From positions 1 through 25,028 of the forward strand of contig JAIRPZ010000212.1 of NCBI GenBank assembly GCA_031256755.1: a DNA stretch of 25,028 nt. The letters are read 5' to 3'. Below are positions 23,982-25,028 of the stretch, piece by piece. Below the pieces are notes generated by a model that saw only the letters and a list, made by a program, of their open reading frames with translations, searched no databases and had not been told where the DNA came from. The stretch comes from Planctomycetaceae bacterium (GTDB taxonomy: Bacteria > Planctomycetota > Planctomycetia > Pirellulales > Thermoguttaceae). The position numbers were made by a program, and so were the translations under genes. Each line of letters begins with the position of its first letter. Positions within the stretch are counted from its first letter, which is position 1.

Positions 23982-25028
23982 CTAGAATTTGCGGTTGATC
24001 ATCAGCACAAATTCAGAGTTGAACATCCGATGGGTGTATTCCCCAAACTCGTCTTTGGAACTCGACAGCGGCAAAACGACTGCCGGTGTGATGTCCCATC
24101 GGCGGGTTTGGATCGGAAGACCGGCGGCGATATTGAAGACCGCATCGCTCTTTTTCGATTCCAAACTCCGCGTCACGTGAAGTTCCAACTGTCCGCCGAC
24201 TCTGGAAGTTGCCGATTGATAGAACCACTGTCCGATGTTCGTATCGAGATGCCAGATTTGCGTATAGAGTTTCTCTGTCGGTAAGTCAAACTGCGTCAGG
24301 GCGTTGCCGAACTGCTTGCCGTTGTCATAATGCATGGCAACGTGCGGAACAATTTGAACACCTCTGGCACTGATCCCGCCTGCTTTCGCTGTCGGCAGTG
24401 CCATGGCTAATCCGTAGACCGGTTTCCAGTTGCTGCGTGTATTGACAACCCGTTTGTAGACCAAACTCACGTTGCCGATTTCGCTTGAGCGGTGAGTCCA
24501 AGATGTTCCATCCCACATGGTGCCGAAGGATTCCGTAATAACAACCGGCAGTCCGACTTGCAGCGAACTGGAAGCCGAGAGTTTCTGCTCATAACTGAAA
24601 GCAAACCGATCGATGGTGGCTCCATACCCGCTGTTTCCGATGTCGAAATGCCGCCAATCAACATTGGCACCGGTCATAATGTACGGAGTAAAACCTTCCG
24701 AAATATTGACGCGTGCCACCATGGATTCGCCGGTTTCATGTGAACTTGAACTTGAACTCGAAGAACTCGGAGGATAACTGCCCATATCGCCGCGAGAACT
24801 ACCGTCGAACCAGAACGGGAGATCGCCGACCATTTTCGACGCACCGGAACCGGAATGTCCGAATGCGCTGGCAAACGATCCTCCGCCGGAAGATGACCCG
24901 CCGCTGAACAAACCGGAGCCGCCGGAAGAACCTCCGCCGAATAAACCGGAACGGCTGCCGGTTGATCCGCCGCTGAACAGCCCGCTGCACGAGTCGCACG
25001 GATTGCACGCGGGTTCACAAGGATCGCA
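23982..25028 (-). CDS. Putative outer-membrane beta-barrel protein, 5' end outside the window
   Basis: The frame is open to the right edge; 348 residues are visible. The visible N-terminus has a Cys-rich motif (CDPCEPACNPCDSC), then three SGLF-type Ser/Gly repeats, a nine-residue Ser run encoded by AGT/TCA codons, and from about residue 110 a region of alternating hydrophobic strands (VARVNISEGFTPYIMTGANV, GNVSLVYKRVV, YGLAMALPTAKAGG, FNIAAGLPIQTRRWDITPAVV) ending in Phe, as outer-membrane barrels do. It resembles the PF13557 (MetA-pathway/transporter-like) barrel group loosely. Cys/Pro and Ser/Gly-rich N-termini of this sort are common in planctomycetal envelope proteins. The true start and signal peptide are not in the window. 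Function is unknown. Confidence 0.65.
   Translation of the reverse strand, partial: CDPCEPACNPCDSCSGLFSGGSTGSRSGLFGGGSSGGSGLFSGGSSSGGGSFASAFGHSGSGASKMVGDLPFWFDGSSRGDMGSYPPSSSSSSSSSHETGESMVARVNISEGFTPYIMTGANVDWRHFDIGNSGYGATIDRFAFSYEQKLSASSSLQVGLPVVITESFGTMWDGTSWTHRSSEIGNVSLVYKRVVNTRSNWKPVYGLAMALPTAKAGGISARGVQIVPHVAMHYDNGKQFGNALTQFDLPTEKLYTQIWHLDTNIGQWFYQSATSRVGGQLELHVTRSLESKKSDAVFNIAAGLPIQTRRWDITPAVVLPLSSSKDEFGEYTHRMFNSEFVLMINRKF

Noticed and set aside
1..25028. tRNA or rRNA genes that could mark an integration site
   Set aside because: I saw no cloverleaf with a CCA-end context and no rRNA-like sequence by eye; a covariance-model scan would be needed to exclude them fully.

Overview
The window looks like a chromosomal segment of an anaerobic or microaerobic member of the Planctomycetota. 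The right third points there: a Ser/Thr kinase with the N-terminal leader typical of planctomycetal kinases, overlapping a small ECF sigma factor; secreted caspase-fold proteins with PDZ domains; a secreted DUF4384-like protein; and an outer-membrane protein with Cys- and Ser/Gly-rich N-terminal repeats. Ribosome-binding sites are weak for many genes. The assignment is inference, because there is no rRNA in the window.

Bases 1-659 hold mobile-element debris: the 5' part of an IS5-type transposase gene, a possible 95-bp inverted-repeat element inside it, an unidentified ORF remnant, a hairpin terminator, and a near-perfect sigma-54 promoter (596-611) for the nitrogenase operon. Bases 660-9773 (+) are a compact molybdenum nitrogenase operon: nifH, nifI1, nifI2, nifD, nifK, a fused nifEN, nifB and a thioredoxin-like 2Fe-2S ferredoxin. 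Bases 15191-9783 (-) are a second, convergent operon, nifA-nifV-modA-modB-modC, whose genes overlap or nearly touch and which also starts from a sigma-54 promoter (15205-15220). The two operons end 9 bp apart. Together they supply the catalytic proteins, FeMo-cofactor assembly (NifB, NifEN), homocitrate (NifV), molybdate uptake (ModABC), transcriptional activation (NifA) and ammonium-responsive post-translational control (NifI1/NifI2). No nifU, nifS, nifX, nifW, nifZ, anf or vnf genes are visible.

Bases 15592-19962 (+) carry a likely functional module: a secreted DUF4384-like protein, a caspase-fold protease with His/Cys dyad and PDZ domain, and a paralogue in which both catalytic residues are replaced (a pseudocaspase), also with PDZ. 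A 77-nt imperfect hairpin lies just before the pseudocaspase gene, and a strong terminator follows it. Convergent to this is a sigma factor/kinase pair (23873-20083, -) and, upstream of it, an outer-membrane barrel gene that runs off the right edge.

The best-supported novelty is the caspase/pseudocaspase pair and its setting. The nif island is conventional in function but unusual in combination: NifA plus sigma-54 plus NifI1/NifI2, fused NifEN, a C-terminally extended NifV, and an almost leaderless nifA transcript.
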